DNA of 64,000 nucleotides, taken from the NCBI RefSeq assembly GCF_003003035.1, contig NZ_PVTS01000011.1:1-64000 (forward strand), given 5' to 3'. Under the pieces are notes generated by a model. The model saw only the letters and a list, made by a program, of their open reading frames with translations, did not search any database and was not told the origin of the DNA. The translations under genes were made by a program, and so were the position numbers. This document shows, one piece after another, positions 15,517 to 23,266 of the stretch; the first letter of the stretch is position 1, and each line of letters opens with the position of its first letter. This DNA is from Marinilabilia salmonicolor (GTDB lineage: Bacteria; Bacteroidota; Bacteroidia; Bacteroidales; Marinilabiliaceae).

Positions 15517-16518
15517 CTAAGCCTCCTTTGGTTGCAATGATTTTTCATTGATCAGTTCCAGTAATTCCAGCTGACCTTCGGGATTGTTTTCCATGAAAAC
15601 CATCACATGTATCAGGTGTTCAATGGACGCATCTGTCCAGGTGGAAAGAACCTCGGATATTTCACGAATGGTATTGTCTTTGGGTGTTGCTTCAGTTATC
15701 TGACTTTCTACTTTGGACTGAGATTGATTTGGGCCGGAAGTTGACTGATTCACATCTTCATCAATCCCCAGGAGCCCTTTCAGTATAGGACTTTTGGTGG
15801 CCAGCTGCATGGCAATATTGGTGATGGCTCCAATGCCCACATCTTTAATCAGACGGTTGGGTTTGTATTGCTCATTCTCCTCTTTCAGTTCTTCGTTGGC
15901 CGTTTCCAGACTCTCCAGAGACAGGCGGGTCTGACGAAGATCATCATCCAACTCCCTGTTCTCCGTGGTGAGCTTCTCCAGTTTCTCTTCAAGTGCCGAA
16001 ATATGGTTTTTCAGCTCCAGTTCGGTGAACTTCCGGTCATAGTTGAGCCGGTCAATCATCATATCTTTGGTGTGGCGTTCCCGCTCAAAAGCCAGTAGAG
16101 CGCCCAGCCCGTTTTTCACCCCTTCAAATCCTTCAATGCCACTCAATCCTTCGAAAACATTGTCGATGGCAGAAGGAGCAACTATGGGTTGCATCATTGG
16201 CATGTTGGCCGTGGTACCTCCGGGTGCAGGTTCATCGCTCACGCGGATTCTTAAAGGGTAATTGCTAAGGGCATTCCCCTTGATACCGGTAAACTCATCA
16301 ATGATGATTACATCGGGCGTGAAATTGTTCATCATCTTGTTGATGCATTCGCGAAACAATGTCCCGCCTTTCATTCTTTTGGTGATGAATTTATGGGCAA
16401 TTCCGGGGTTAGCGTCATTCTCATAACTTACCAGAAAAGCATAAGGGCTTTTTGCCTCGTCCCAGTAGTCGTATTTCCGGGCGATGGACTCAATTTCTTT
16501 TAAATACTTCTTTTCCAT
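15517..16518 (-). CDS. Coiled-coil structural or scaffolding-like protein
   Basis: This 333-residue protein has an N-terminal globular domain of about 125 residues. A Pro/Met-rich linker carries FEGLSGIEGFEG (about 125-136), and a long coiled coil follows (about 155-225). There is then a short hydrophobic stretch, a Ser/Gln-rich linker and a helical C-terminus. The GLSGIEG motif resembles GLEGLAGIDG in the RadA-like protein and VEGLAG in the 727-aa protein. I do not recognise the family. Coiled coil and position beside the capsid candidates suggest scaffolding or an internal structural role. Confidence 0.5.
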   Translation of the reverse strand: MEKKYLKEIESIARKYDYWDEAKSPYAFLVSYENDANPGIAHKFITKRMKGGTLFRECINKMMNNFTPDVIIIDEFTGIKGNALSNYPLRIRVSDEPAPGGTTANMPMMQPIVAPSAIDNVFEGLSGIEGFEGVKNGLGALLAFERERHTKDMMIDRLNYDRKFTELELKNHISALEEKLEKLTTENRELDDDLRQTRLSLESLETANEELKEENEQYKPNRLIKDVGIGAITNIAMQLATKSPILKGLLGIDEDVNQSTSGPNQSQSKVESQITEATPKDNTIREISEVLSTWTDASIEHLIHVMVFMENNPEGQLELLELINEKSLQPKEA

Positions 16519-16530
16519 GTCGTAAAAGCA

Positions 16531-16893
16531 TTATTGGTGATCGTGATAGATGGGCTGGACTTTCAAAAACTCCAGTTTGTAAGGGCGAAACGTCAGGTAA
16601 TTCTCCAGAGTAATTTCCAGATAGTCGCGAAAAGCGGCATACCTCGACAACTCCAGGTTTTCGTACTCAATGGCGGAGGTGGTAAAGGTGTTATCACTGC
16701 TTCGAATCCGCAGACGAGCCACCTGGTCAATGTCGTTGAGATTCTTTCCGGTCAGAAAGAAAAAAGCATTGCCTATGTCATGAATCTCTTTGGGGGAGTT
16801 AATCATAAGCACCATGGGCACGGTTACATGACTCTTGATGTTTTCCAGTTCATAAACCTTCTCCCGGATTCTTTCCTGCAGAATTACATCCAT
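16531..16893 (-). CDS. Small hypothetical structural-module protein (120 aa)
   Basis: This is a mixed alpha/beta protein without TM or signal. The ATG at 16893 is chosen; a TTG at 16905 immediately after the upstream stop would add four residues. I do not recognise the family. It lies between the largest capsid candidate and the coiled-coil protein and is probably a minor structural or assembly protein. Confidence 0.45.
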   Translation of the reverse strand: MDVILQERIREKVYELENIKSHVTVPMVLMINSPKEIHDIGNAFFFLTGKNLNDIDQVARLRIRSSDNTFTTSAIEYENLELSRYAAFRDYLEITLENYLTFRPYKLEFLKVQPIYHDHQ

Positions 16894-16905
16894 GACTTCA
16901 GACAA

Positions 16906-18057
16906 TTAAATAGTTTCGTAGAAGAAGTAAGTTTTCACATAAAAAGGGTTGACTGCCCGTCCGTTGTTTTTAAAAACCAGTCGTACAAAGGAGTTGACCT
17001 GTTCCTTTTGCGAAAGGCGAAGCAGATCGTAATGCACACTCTTGGAGTTCATGTTCAAATCGATGGGCATATCCCTGACTGCAATGTCACGACCGCTGTT
17101 GAACAACACACTGAGTTCTCCCACATTGGATTTGTCCCAGTTGATGTTTTGCCAGTAACTGCCCGATTTAACCCAGGTAATGTGGTTGAAATAGTGGTTC
17201 AGGACAATGCGGGCCGTCTCATAAGCGTCAAAACTGTAGATGTTGTAAGTCTGTGGCACATAACCAAACCAGGATGCGTCCGGGTAGCCATAAAGATTCC
17301 CAAACCAGGTATAGGCATTGACTTCTCTTGTTGCTTCGCGCCCTCCCGAAAAAATTGTCACATAAACAGTAGCCGTTTCATAGGTTTCCCGGGCAAAATT
17401 GGAAGGCTCCTCAAAAAAGGTGTTCCGGTAGTTGGGAGTGGTTGCCCCGGTTTTGTATGTCATCTCCTTTGTAAAATTCTGGTACCAGGCTTTCAAATCT
17501 TCCGGGGTCCAGGCTTTCTGTTGATTGACAAATCTAAGCGGTTCTCTTGTGCCGTAGATATAGCTTCCATCCACCAGCTTTTGTTTGTTAACCCCCAGCT
17601 GAACGTACCAGCGTTGCCTAAGACCGATGGCAAAGAATCCGGCATTTACGCGCTCTTTCAGCGTTGCCAGCTTTCCCGTAAGATAATCAGCCGTGAAAAT
17701 GCTTTTCTTCTCCGGATCCTGCTCCCTGTTTATCAGGGCAGTGATATATTCGGAAATCAACGCCTGGACAAACTGATCACGTGCTGATTCTGTCAGCGCC
17801 TGATCGCCTGCGCCATCTTCCAGGACGTTTCGTCCCAAAAATGCCGGGAGACCCTGATTGTCACTTAGAAAAGCCGTTGCCGTATAAGTAGGTTGCAGAT
17901 GGTCGTACCCCCAGGAAACGGTAACACCTTTTTCCCGGTCGTAGGCATTCACCAGCATTCCGGTAACCTCCCGTGTGTTGAGCGGTAACTGAATATCTGA
18001 CATAAAATCCTCTTTGGGAAAAGCCTGATGGGTATGAATAAGCACTTTCTTTGCCAT
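16906..18057 (-). CDS. Candidate major capsid protein (383 aa, beta-rich)
   Basis: This 383-residue soluble protein is rich in beta-strand, Tyr, Trp and Asn, with few charged helices. Its length suits a double jelly-roll capsid protein of tailless viruses. The C-terminal third (about 270-383) reads as a succession of short strands ending in SFVRLVFKNNGRAVNPFYV and YFFYETI. I cannot identify it by sequence. The call rests on size, composition, central position in the structural cluster, and the absence of any HK97-type capsid, portal or terminase gene. The start MAKKVL follows the previous stop by 17 bp. Confidence 0.4.
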   Translation of the reverse strand: MAKKVLIHTHQAFPKEDFMSDIQLPLNTREVTGMLVNAYDREKGVTVSWGYDHLQPTYTATAFLSDNQGLPAFLGRNVLEDGAGDQALTESARDQFVQALISEYITALINREQDPEKKSIFTADYLTGKLATLKERVNAGFFAIGLRQRWYVQLGVNKQKLVDGSYIYGTREPLRFVNQQKAWTPEDLKAWYQNFTKEMTYKTGATTPNYRNTFFEEPSNFARETYETATVYVTIFSGGREATREVNAYTWFGNLYGYPDASWFGYVPQTYNIYSFDAYETARIVLNHYFNHITWVKSGSYWQNINWDKSNVGELSVLFNSGRDIAVRDMPIDLNMNSKSVHYDLLRLSQKEQVNSFVRLVFKNNGRAVNPFYVKTYFFYETI

Positions 18058-18074
18058 GCCGGAAAGATGAACAA

Positions 18075-18494
18075 TTAATAATCAACAGCCCTCAAATAAA
18101 CGCTTACCGTGTAGGGGTAAACCGCTCCGGGAGCTGCACCGTCTTTGTAGTTCAACTTGATTTTGCTGTTGCGGGCACGTACCTCAAATTCATAAGGCAT
18201 ATCGTTGATGCTAACGCCCACTGTGCGGTTGATCAACACCGCCTCAAAGCCTTCAGGGATGATCTCCGTATCATCAATACTAAGATCAAGCATGGAGCCC
18301 ACCAGGGCATTTTGTTGATCCACATTGATGAACACACCGGTAATCCGGTCATGCTCCTGCTTGGTGTTGGTATTGAGTAATTGCGATTGTCCGGCTTCGG
18401 TTACCTGAAGCCTTAAAACCTGATACTTCTGTTTGCCTTTGGGAGGTTGCGGCTGAGCTTTCTTCTTTACCGCACCCAGTTCTTCAGTTTCCAT
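18075..18494 (-). CDS. Small beta-rich protein, candidate minor capsid protein (139 aa)
   Basis: This protein has a short Lys/Pro-rich N-terminus (residues 1-22) followed by a compact beta-rich domain. The ATG at 18494 (METEELG) is preferred because the longer frame would begin with hydrophobic sequence that looks like read-through of a terminator-like AT-rich stretch. It sits between two capsid candidates. A single jelly-roll capsid or penton protein is possible. I do not recognise the family. Confidence 0.4.
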   Translation of the reverse strand: METEELGAVKKKAQPQPPKGKQKYQVLRLQVTEAGQSQLLNTNTKQEHDRITGVFINVDQQNALVGSMLDLSIDDTEIIPEGFEAVLINRTVGVSINDMPYEFEVRARNSKIKLNYKDGAAPGAVYPYTVSVYLRAVDY

Positions 18495-18594
18495 GACAGA
18501 GTGTTTTTTAGTTTTTTTAGGGGTAAGAAAAGACGGCTTCTGCAGCCGCCTTTTCTTTGAAAAAATCCACAGCAGGATCAGAAACATAAAGCCC

Positions 18595-19356
18595 TTACTT
18601 CTTGTGGACTTTACATCCGATAAGCGTGAACTTCACTGCTTCAAGCGCTGATCCGGCTTTGGTCATGGTCAACCTGGGTTTAATTTCCATCTGGGGTTTG
18701 ATCCACTTGGGGTGATCCAGTTTGAAAATGTGAGGTTTGCCACCATCGGTACTTTCGTTGTTGAAAATCTCGCAGGAGATATTTTCAGGCAACAAACTTT
18801 CAGCTCCCACTTTTAATTCAAACTCACCGTTTTTAATTTTGGCCGGCAGATCATCCACAAAATCACTGTCTGTGGCAGCTCCGCCATCCGGGAATGTTCC
18901 GAAGTCAAGACACACGGCAGTAACCAGGAAATGCTCATTCAAATCGAGCTTGGCACCATTCAGGTTGCTGCGTCCTGTTGCCTTATCATCGCTACTGGTA
19001 AGCAGATCAATAACACTTTTGCCTTCGATGGCTTTAATTCCGTAGATGTTGGCATCCACCACCTGAAGCGCCCTGTTGGAAAGACCTTTTACAATCTCCG
19101 GAGGCAATTCATTCTTCTTCATTTCGAAGTAGCCCTTGGAGGTAATATCAGTGCGAAAAGCCGCAGCTGTCATTACACTGTTTTTACCTTTGTTTTGTCC
19201 AGCGCTGTGGGCCTGACGAACAAAGGGTTTTACCGCTTTTTGTGAAATTCTTTTGGCAGCGGGACGACGCACCTGGGCAGGAACGCCGATCTCACCCAAT
19301 ACACCTTCGATTTCCTCTTCCATGGAAGAGCTGGCATACTCTAAACCTTCAATCAT
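18595..19356 (-). CDS. Beta-rich structural protein with acidic N-terminal arm (253 aa)
   Basis: The first 35 residues are acidic and contain IEGLEY and EGVLGEIG. A basic stretch follows (about 33-60, RRPAAKRISQKAVK), and then a roughly 180-residue beta-rich domain with a Cys near the end. The arm looks like a propeptide or scaffold-interacting arm. The compact domain could be a second capsid or cement protein. I do not recognise the family. A 100-bp gap with T-rich sequence separates it from the next gene downstream. Confidence 0.4.
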   Translation of the reverse strand: MIEGLEYASSSMEEEIEGVLGEIGVPAQVRRPAAKRISQKAVKPFVRQAHSAGQNKGKNSVMTAAAFRTDITSKGYFEMKKNELPPEIVKGLSNRALQVVDANIYGIKAIEGKSVIDLLTSSDDKATGRSNLNGAKLDLNEHFLVTAVCLDFGTFPDGGAATDSDFVDDLPAKIKNGEFELKVGAESLLPENISCEIFNNESTDGGKPHIFKLDHPKWIKPQMEIKPRLTMTKAGSALEAVKFTLIGCKVHKK

Positions 19357-19417
19357 GGCATCTAATTAATTTGTGGTTAAAACTGTTGTTTATCGGAAAA
19401 AAGCAGTTGTTAGAATC

Positions 19418-20029
19418 TTACGCCGTTATGGAAAGATCATCATCTTCATCAATAGCCGAGATAGAGCCGTCTCCATCAAGTCCTGCAGTAATCTCATCAC
19501 TGGTCACGGCAGATAAGTCGCCAATATCAGCGGATCCCTGAATCTGGTCGGATACTTTCTCCGCATTCACATCCTGATCATCGTCAGGCCCCATCACGGG
19601 AATCTGATATTCGGGCAGTGCCTGATACGAAGGAGGAACATCTCCCAGGCCGGGGCCGGCAAGCATCTTCTGACCGGTGAACTTCTGAATTCCATCCACA
19701 ATACCATAAGCAGCAACGCCTAATCCCATGCGTTTAATCAGGGGGTGACGAATCATCTGATTAGCTATCAGACCTACGCCTGCAGTGGCCACGGGACGAA
19801 TTAAATCTTTCAGGTCGGTGCCGTCAATGCCCATCATACCGCTCACGGTATTGGTGCCTTGTTCAACAAAGCCGGCCACTGATTTTCCCAGGATAAGTCC
19901 TGCTCCGACGGCAGCTGCAACTTTTAAATCGTCCATCATCTTATCTCCCGATACACGGGAGGAACGCCTGCGGGATGCTCTGCTTGCATACCTTCGAGGC
20001 CTTCTGGTTGTTGTTTTTCTTTTTGCCAT
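19418..20029 (-). CDS. Basic, membrane-associated virion-like protein (203 aa)
   Basis: The N-terminal 27 residues are extremely basic (KRKTTTRRPRRYASRASRRR), as in DNA-condensing virion proteins. Two short hydrophobic Gly/Ala-rich segments follow (about 35-52 and 85-110), and then a strongly acidic C-terminal tail. It carries MMGIDG and LAGPGLGD motifs. The ATG at 20029 has the ATTTCACAAA start box. Basic tail, membrane segments and acidic tail would suit a protein linking genome and internal membrane. This is inference. Confidence 0.5.
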   Translation of the reverse strand: MAKRKTTTRRPRRYASRASRRRSSRVSGDKMMDDLKVAAAVGAGLILGKSVAGFVEQGTNTVSGMMGIDGTDLKDLIRPVATAGVGLIANQMIRHPLIKRMGLGVAAYGIVDGIQKFTGQKMLAGPGLGDVPPSYQALPEYQIPVMGPDDDQDVNAEKVSDQIQGSADIGDLSAVTSDEITAGLDGDGSISAIDEDDDLSITA

Positions 20030-20059
20030 TTTGTGAAATTTTTAAGGGGTTTCTCTCAT

Positions 20060-22243
20060 TTACCGAAGAATCACTTTTTTTACGCCTCTTCGGGTTTTTC
20101 TGCGTACTGCCGCCTTTCTTTTGACAGGCTTTCTTTTCTTTTTAGTCCGCCGGGGTGCCGGAGGGCCTGCCAGGGCTTTGGGGCGGCTGGTTGTTCGTGG
20201 CAGGGCTGCAGGCTTTCTTTTAGGCTTGAACATTACATAAGCTGCTGTTCCCACAAGAAGAAGTCCTCCGCCAATGAGTAACTTCTTTTTGTGCCTGGCC
20301 AGAAAGCCCGGTTGCTGAACTGGTGCTGGTGTTGACATAGTTGATATGGTTTGCATTGGAGTAGCATAAGATTGAACAGGGGCCCTGACCGTCACACGAG
20401 GTGCAGAAACGGTTGTCACAGGCCTGCTGTAAGTTTGTGTCCTGACTGTTGGTCGAACAGTGGCAGATTTCATCGTTGCAGGCCTGGAAGCCATCGGACG
20501 GCTGGAGGCAACAACGCTTTGAACCATTTTTGTAACCGGAACAGTTGTTTTTCCACGGGAAGAGCTTCCTCCTGACTTGTTCACCAGTGAGGATGTAAGT
20601 TTTCCGGCTGCCGGGGCCAGTGCCATGGTTAACGGGTTGGAAGCAACTACTGCCGTTAAAATCGGGGCAACCAGAGGTTTTGCAATCTTGGTAATCGTCT
20701 TGAAGCCTTTCTTAGCCACCTTGGAAACACCTTTTCCTACTTTTTTAGCCAACCTCCCGATTTTCTTAAAGAACCCACCTTCCAAACCACCGTCCAGGCC
20801 TTGGATGGAAAGTTTAAAAACGCCACTGTTTTCCAGAAGCTCTTCATACTTTTCCAATCTTTCCAGCACCTGATCGCGCATGGGCGTATGCCAGTATTTG
20901 ATGGCATCATTGAGCATGTTGAGCAGACTGGTCGAATCATTGGTGAAGTTCTGTACCAACGCAGGATTGACCTGGATCGCATCCCGTGTTTTTACCAGAT
21001 AATTGTAGGTTTTCTTCAAGACATCCTCGTCCGACACATCTCCCAGGCCATCCAGCCCTTCCAAAAATGTTTTTCCGGAGATGATTTCTTCGATATCCGG
21101 GTCTTCCAGACCATGGAGCATTTCGATGGGCATTCCTGCCAATCCTTCTACTGAGTAAAGTGAAGCCATATTAAAATCGTCTTTTTGTTCTGAATAGGGC
21201 TTCTCAAAATTGAAGCTGTCCAGAACCGGGTCAATAATTATTTCCGGGTTATTGTCTGTCGCGGGAATGCACACGTAGATATGTTGGTAGTAGTCTCGTC
21301 CGTAATATTTTGTTATCCTGAATTTGAAAGGGATATTCAGACAATGCAGGATGGAAGCACAAAAAATGGAATAACAGTCACAATCAATACCGGCGCTGTC
21401 AATGCCCATCTGCTTGTGACGCACCTGGCCGTCATGCCAGCTGCGCGCGGGTGTTCTAAGCTCCTCCACGCCGGGACGATCGCGGCGGTATTGCAGATAA
21501 TTGTAAGCAAACTCGAAGATGTTGGCCGCTGTTTCCTGTACGGTACGCCCTTTCAGAACCTCCGCTATTTGTGCTGCTTCCCGATGATGATCCCGGACAA
21601 TCTGAATGGCCAGGTCAACCACCTCTTCCACCTCGCCATTGCTGGTAAGTCGTTTGTTCTTATTATCCGGTTTGGGGAAGTATTTATTGAATTTGGAGCC
21701 ATCTTTCACTTTCCTGGGGCCTGCCGACAATGCCAGACCTGTCCCTTCCAGTGATTTGGTGGTGGTCATGGTGGCACCGTTAACCTTTACAGTTATGGAA
21801 AAACTAAGATGCTCGGCCAGGAGTTGTTTCAGCTGAGCTGAGTTATTAAGAATGTCCTGCGTTACCCCGTTACTGTTGAGCGCGTGAACAGGCATCTCTA
21901 TTCTGATGCTCTTTTCACCCGCACTATTGGGCATAATGACAGTAGTGGAAGCATCAGGAGTGGAATAACCAATGGGCTGTCCGTTGTAATATGCTTTTAC
22001 CGAAGGAATCTGGAGATTTACCGTATTCTCAGAATGGTTGTAAATTCGGATACCCACCGAAAGGACTACCCGGTAGGCCGCAATGTCCAATATATTGGAG
22101 GGAACAACCAGGTTATGGATCTTGAAAGAGGAAATAACAAAAGAAACCCGGTCACTGATGTCCATCAGCGACCAGAGTTTCTTTACTGCAATGCCGGTTC
22201 CGACGGCAAATAACCCAAACAAAACTGCTTTCTTCCGATTCAT
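20060..22243 (-). CDS. Multidomain membrane protein: LEA2-like domain, transglutaminase-like domain, basic TM tail
   Basis: This 727-residue protein starts with a TM helix (about 5-22). A beta-sandwich region resembling LEA-type-2/WHy domains follows (about 35-165), and then a transglutaminase-like cysteine-peptidase fold with Cys in IDCDCYSIFC (about 288), His in YQHIYV (about 323) and Asp in IIIDPV (about 338). After a helical segment there is a Lys-rich and Thr/Pro/Val-rich linker, a second TM (about 655-675) and a highly basic tail. Several GLxG motifs occur (VEGLAG, LEGLDGLG, LDGGLEGG). It is the first gene of the structural block. A virion membrane protein with maturation or entry peptidase activity is possible. 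Confidence 0.55.
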   Translation of the reverse strand: MNRKKAVLFGLFAVGTGIAVKKLWSLMDISDRVSFVISSFKIHNLVVPSNILDIAAYRVVLSVGIRIYNHSENTVNLQIPSVKAYYNGQPIGYSTPDASTTVIMPNSAGEKSIRIEMPVHALNSNGVTQDILNNSAQLKQLLAEHLSFSITVKVNGATMTTTKSLEGTGLALSAGPRKVKDGSKFNKYFPKPDNKNKRLTSNGEVEEVVDLAIQIVRDHHREAAQIAEVLKGRTVQETAANIFEFAYNYLQYRRDRPGVEELRTPARSWHDGQVRHKQMGIDSAGIDCDCYSIFCASILHCLNIPFKFRITKYYGRDYYQHIYVCIPATDNNPEIIIDPVLDSFNFEKPYSEQKDDFNMASLYSVEGLAGMPIEMLHGLEDPDIEEIISGKTFLEGLDGLGDVSDEDVLKKTYNYLVKTRDAIQVNPALVQNFTNDSTSLLNMLNDAIKYWHTPMRDQVLERLEKYEELLENSGVFKLSIQGLDGGLEGGFFKKIGRLAKKVGKGVSKVAKKGFKTITKIAKPLVAPILTAVVASNPLTMALAPAAGKLTSSLVNKSGGSSSRGKTTVPVTKMVQSVVASSRPMASRPATMKSATVRPTVRTQTYSRPVTTVSAPRVTVRAPVQSYATPMQTISTMSTPAPVQQPGFLARHKKKLLIGGGLLLVGTAAYVMFKPKRKPAALPRTTSRPKALAGPPAPRRTKKKRKPVKRKAAVRRKTRRGVKKVILR

Positions 22244-22387
22244 GAAACGAAATTAGCAGCAGGAAGATTCCCCTTTCGGGGTTGTTCAGGTTTAATGGGT
22301 GTTTCTGTTGTTTTTTGCCAGATAACCGGGATTCATCTGGCTTTTTGGCTGTTATCGGGGTTTGGTGGTTGCTGAGCGGCGCTGACC
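22244..22387. promoter_or_regulatory. Gap with inverted repeat between early and structural gene blocks
   Basis: GCCAGAT (22317-22323) and ATCTGGC (22335-22341) form a hairpin with an 11-nt loop, flanked by T-runs on the plus strand only. It therefore lacks a U-tract for the minus-strand operon. A smaller CCCC-GAAA-GGGG hairpin lies just upstream of the 727-aa gene. This is the largest gap within the operon and may hold the late promoter, but I see no TAnnTTTG element. Confidence 0.4.
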
Positions 22388-22675
22388 TTAATTGCGACGA
22401 TCAAAAAGCCTGTTGCTAATCTTCTCTTTCAAAGAAACTATGGCATCATCAAGCAGTTCAAAGCCCAGGTTTACAATTTTCCGGGAAACTTCCTCGGGTA
22501 AAAAATCTGGAAACCGAAACGCTGAATTGCCGGAGAGCTCTTTCAGGCGTTGCTTCATGGCCAAATGGATTTTAATAAACTCATCCTTATTGCCACCCTT
22601 GTCGGGATGAAATTCAAGGGCCAGGCGACGGTACTCGGTCTTTAGCTCCTGGAGGGTGTGACAGTGGTCGAACAT
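22388..22675 (-). CDS. J-domain (DnaJ-like) protein
   Basis: This 95-residue protein is almost entirely a J domain. TLQELKTEYRRLALEFHPDKGG contains the invariant HPD tripeptide (about residues 23-25), and helix III follows. J domains stimulate Hsp70 ATPase. Viral examples recruit host DnaK for replication or capsid assembly. It overlaps the upstream 94-aa gene by 34 nt and is the last early gene before the structural block. Confidence 0.8.
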   Translation of the reverse strand: MFDHCHTLQELKTEYRRLALEFHPDKGGNKDEFIKIHLAMKQRLKELSGNSAFRFPDFLPEEVSRKIVNLGFELLDDAIVSLKEKISNRLFDRRN

Positions 22676-22926
22676 GAGAAATACTTTTTAGTTTCGGGAC
22701 TATCGATATCGGGCAATCCAAAGTGGTCAATGACTATTTGGGCCTGCCGTGGAGTCAGCGTTTTGTGCGTAGGCGCATATCCGGCAGCCCGGAGTTGTTC
22801 CATGACCTCCCGACTCTCTTTCAGCATCCTGGAGAAGGCTTCCACCGGACGCGAGTAAACCCCTTCGCGCATGTACATCCGGGCGAAGAGGGACTTGGGG
22901 ACACACCCCTTGATTTTTACTTCCAT
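22642..22926 (-). CDS. Small hypothetical protein (94 aa)
   Basis: The ATG at 22926 (MEVKIKG) is chosen over upstream in-frame codons because the extra N-terminus would overlap the previous gene. The sequence is basic and mainly helical, with TPRQAQIVIDHFGLPD near the C-terminus. I do not recognise the family. It overlaps the J-domain gene by 34 nt. Confidence 0.5.
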   Translation of the reverse strand: MEVKIKGCVPKSLFARMYMREGVYSRPVEAFSRMLKESREVMEQLRAAGYAPTHKTLTPRQAQIVIDHFGLPDIDSPETKKYFSCSTTVTPSRS

Positions 22927-22942
22927 AAAATTGTTTTTGAAA

Positions 22943-23254
22943 TTAATGAATAGGGGAATTCTCGTTTCGAGGCCCTTGTTTTTCAAGGTTTCTTCCCGGA
23001 TAATGGTCATTCCAGGAATCGGTAAATGGGATCATCCGATCAATTTCCTTTCTTGTTCTGTTATCGAAGATGATGACTTTCTGAATTTCAGACTCGTTAA
23101 ATGCGCGCATAACGTAGCGCTTCAGCTTCATAGCACCATACTGTAGTGAGTAGTGATCCCACTTGGTGACAGACGCCCGGTTGGTTGAGGTTCCGTTTCG
23201 AAATACAATCCAGGCATAGGACAGAGCGGTATCCGGATCAAAAAATTTTCCCAT
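22943..23254 (-). CDS. Small hypothetical protein (103 aa)
   Basis: This is a soluble mixed alpha/beta protein rich in aromatic and charged residues. I do not recognise the family. It starts 12 bp after the replication gene's stop and precedes the 94-aa gene, so it belongs to the early transcript. Confidence 0.5.
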   Translation of the reverse strand: MGKFFDPDTALSYAWIVFRNGTSTNRASVTKWDHYSLQYGAMKLKRYVMRAFNESEIQKVIIFDNRTRKEIDRMIPFTDSWNDHYPGRNLEKQGPRNENSPIH

Positions 23255-23266
23255 GATGTTAAGGTT

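Noticed and set aside
16534-17787. 417-codon open frame on the plus strand opposite the capsid candidate
   Set aside because: It runs antisense through two well-packed operon genes, has no start region of its own, and shows a composition that mirrors the minus-strand codons.
433-22243. Tailed-phage (Caudoviricetes) prophage
   Set aside because: No terminase, portal, HK97 capsid, tape measure or tail gene is recognisable over more than 20 kb of otherwise tightly packed genes.
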